A stretch of 64,000 nucleotides of DNA, taken from assembly GCA_038243395.1 (NCBI GenBank), contig JBBSRC010000004.1, positions 1 through 64,000 of the forward strand. Direction: 5' to 3'. Below the pieces are notes generated by a model. The model had not been told where the DNA came from. It worked only from the letters and a program-made list of their open reading frames with translations, and searched no databases. Both the position numbers and the translations under genes were made by a program. Source of the DNA: Gelidibacter sp038243395. Lineage in GTDB: Bacteria; Bacteroidota; Bacteroidia; Flavobacteriales; Flavobacteriaceae. Position 1 is the stretch's first letter. Each line of letters begins with the position of its first letter. This document shows, piece after piece, positions 63,141 through 64,000 of this stretch.

Positions 63141-63335
63141 TTAAGATGCTTTCTTCATTCATAAAAAAACACATAACCTGAAGTTGACTGTGAAACGTCA
63201 TATATAATAAACTGTCCTGCATCGTTATATGTTATTAAATGTTAATAGATTAGACATTGACTGAATGTTAAATAAAAATAGATTTATAATGTCAATAAAA
63301 AATATAATATAACTCAATAAAAACCATACAATAAT

Positions 63336-63638
63336 ATGCAAGTAATATTCGAATATGATAATGTAGAAGGCAATCAACAATTAGAGGATTTTGCCAAAGA
63401 AAAGTTGGCGCATTTGGGAGAAAAATATGACGCCGTCATTAGAGCAGATGTGTTTTTTAAGCTAGAAAACACCACTTCAGACGAGACTGGAAAAATATGC
63501 AATATCAGACTAAGTCTTCCTGGCCCAAGATTGTTCGCCGAAGCAAGCCATGCTAATTTCGAGAATTCAATTTCAGAATCCATTAATGATTTGGAACGCC
63601 AATTAAGAAAACGTAAGGGCAAAGAGAGAGATTATTAA
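63336..63638 (+). CDS. hpf: Ribosome hibernation-promoting factor (short HPF/RaiA type)
   Basis: A 100-residue short-form hibernation factor that binds the small ribosomal subunit and helps store inactive ribosomes in stationary phase. It has the beta-alpha-beta-beta-beta-alpha S30AE fold: MQVIFEYDNVEGNQQLEDFAKEKL, then VFFKLEN and NIRLSLPG strands, then ANFENSISESINDLERQLRKRKG. The C-terminal dimerisation domain of long HPF is absent. The ending is basic. It stands alone downstream of the remnant region. Confidence 0.88.
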   Translation: MQVIFEYDNVEGNQQLEDFAKEKLAHLGEKYDAVIRADVFFKLENTTSDETGKICNIRLSLPGPRLFAEASHANFENSISESINDLERQLRKRKGKERDY

Positions 63639-63967
63639 CGTAATCAAAAACTTGGAATAAAAAAGGAGCGATTTTCGATATAAATATCTAGTTACGTGCA
63701 TTTTGCTCCATATAGACATAGAAATTTATCGACTATTTTCGAGTAGCAAGCCATCATTTCAGGTAACTGCTGATAAGGCTTGCCCTATCTTCTGTAATTA
63801 TTATAAACCTAACACTGGTTATTTACAAAATGCTGAATTACTTTTCGTTGATTTTTGCTGCTTTAGAAAATCACAATACTTTTACAATACTTCTATTACA
63901 GTGTGAAGTTTCAAGAAAAACCTTGGAATAATCAGGTCCACCATCAAATTAATGAATCTAAAATACC
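63639..63967. other. Spacer at the right edge
   Basis: No gene is called. A 67-codon open frame at 63703-63906 has low-complexity, cysteine-rich content and no family resemblance. A possible GGAGC/GCTCC pairing across 63666-63708 is too weak to call a terminator. Confidence 0.4.
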
Positions 63968-64000
63968 ATGAAAAAAGCTACAAAGATTCTTTATGTAATT
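63968..64000 (+). CDS. Start of a further gene, cut by the window edge
   Basis: ATG at 63968 opens MKKATKILYVI, a typical signal- or membrane-type N-terminus, to the end of the window. Only 11 codons are visible, so the gene is tentative and its product unknown. Confidence 0.35.
   Translation, partial: MKKATKILYVI

Larger units (their letters stand above)
62503..63335. other. Gene-poor region with two minus-strand remnants
   Basis: No intact gene. It contains a 36-codon open fragment (62539-62649) and a longer decayed stretch (about 62820-63140), both on the minus strand and described separately. The part just before the hpf gene (63145-63335) is AT-rich with no recognisable promoter box. 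Confidence 0.5.

Noticed and set aside
63703..63906. A 67-codon frame near the right edge
   Set aside because: Cysteine-rich, low-similarity translation without promoter or neighbours; treated as noise.

Overview
The window comes from a low-GC member of the Bacteroidota, most likely a marine-type Flavobacteriaceae. The grounds are a SusC/SusD pair, TonB-dependent receptors with carboxypeptidase-like N-terminal domains, a bacillithiol gene (bshC), a DUF4295-type small ribosomal-operon gene behind rpmB-rpmG, the near absence of Shine-Dalgarno sequences, and repeated matches to the Bacteroidota -7 promoter box TAnnTTTG. No tRNA, rRNA, CRISPR array, prophage or intact insertion sequence was seen.

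Layout. 1-4.2 kb (minus): a galactose-oxidase-like protein cut by the window edge, a PLP decarboxylase and bshC. 4.3-8.2 kb (plus): a secreted M14 metallopeptidase and a carboxypeptidase-regulatory-like surface protein. 8.3-16.0 kb (minus): a heavy-metal efflux locus reading response regulator, sensor kinase, TolC, adaptor, CusA/CzcA pump, with three 11-bp direct repeats between regulators and pump genes. 16.3-17.7 kb: mgtE with a structured leader. 17.8-29.9 kb (minus): mainly housekeeping genes (rimO, an amidase, ftsY, DUF4295, rpmG, rpmB, cinA, an Hpt protein, an FAH-family protein, a DnaQ-like exonuclease, a 2-oxo-acid dehydrogenase E2, a glycosyltransferase and recR). 30-41.9 kb: a sodium/solute symporter, a CoA-binding protein, a TonB receptor broken by a small deletion, two possible small-RNA units, a KAS III enzyme, an S9 peptidase, htpG and a small secreted protein. 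41.9-43.0 kb is a gene-free stretch of decayed palindromic and tandem repeats. 43.0-53.5 kb: a FUSC-family membrane protein, a DsbD-type reductase and a second RND pump operon (adaptor, HAE1 pump, TolC). 53.9-58.4 kb: a SusC/SusD pair with no enzymes beside it. 58.6-64 kb: an orphan protein, then a stress-flavoured group (AI-2E-family permease, PRC-barrel protein, membrane-anchored protein, short HPF) with gene remnants in the gaps.

How the genes work together. The clearest functional units are the self-regulated metal efflux locus, the second RND operon, the rpmB-rpmG-DUF4295 operon (with the window's best promoter, -33 TTTG, 20-base spacer, -7 TAAATTTG, and a strong terminator that separates it from ftsY), and the SusCD uptake pair. 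The least conventional signals are the direct repeats at 13884-13915, the paired promoter/terminator units at 34.5-35.0 kb, the hairpin element upstream of ftsY, the copper-radical-oxidase residues in the first gene, and the repeat field at 42.1-42.8 kb.
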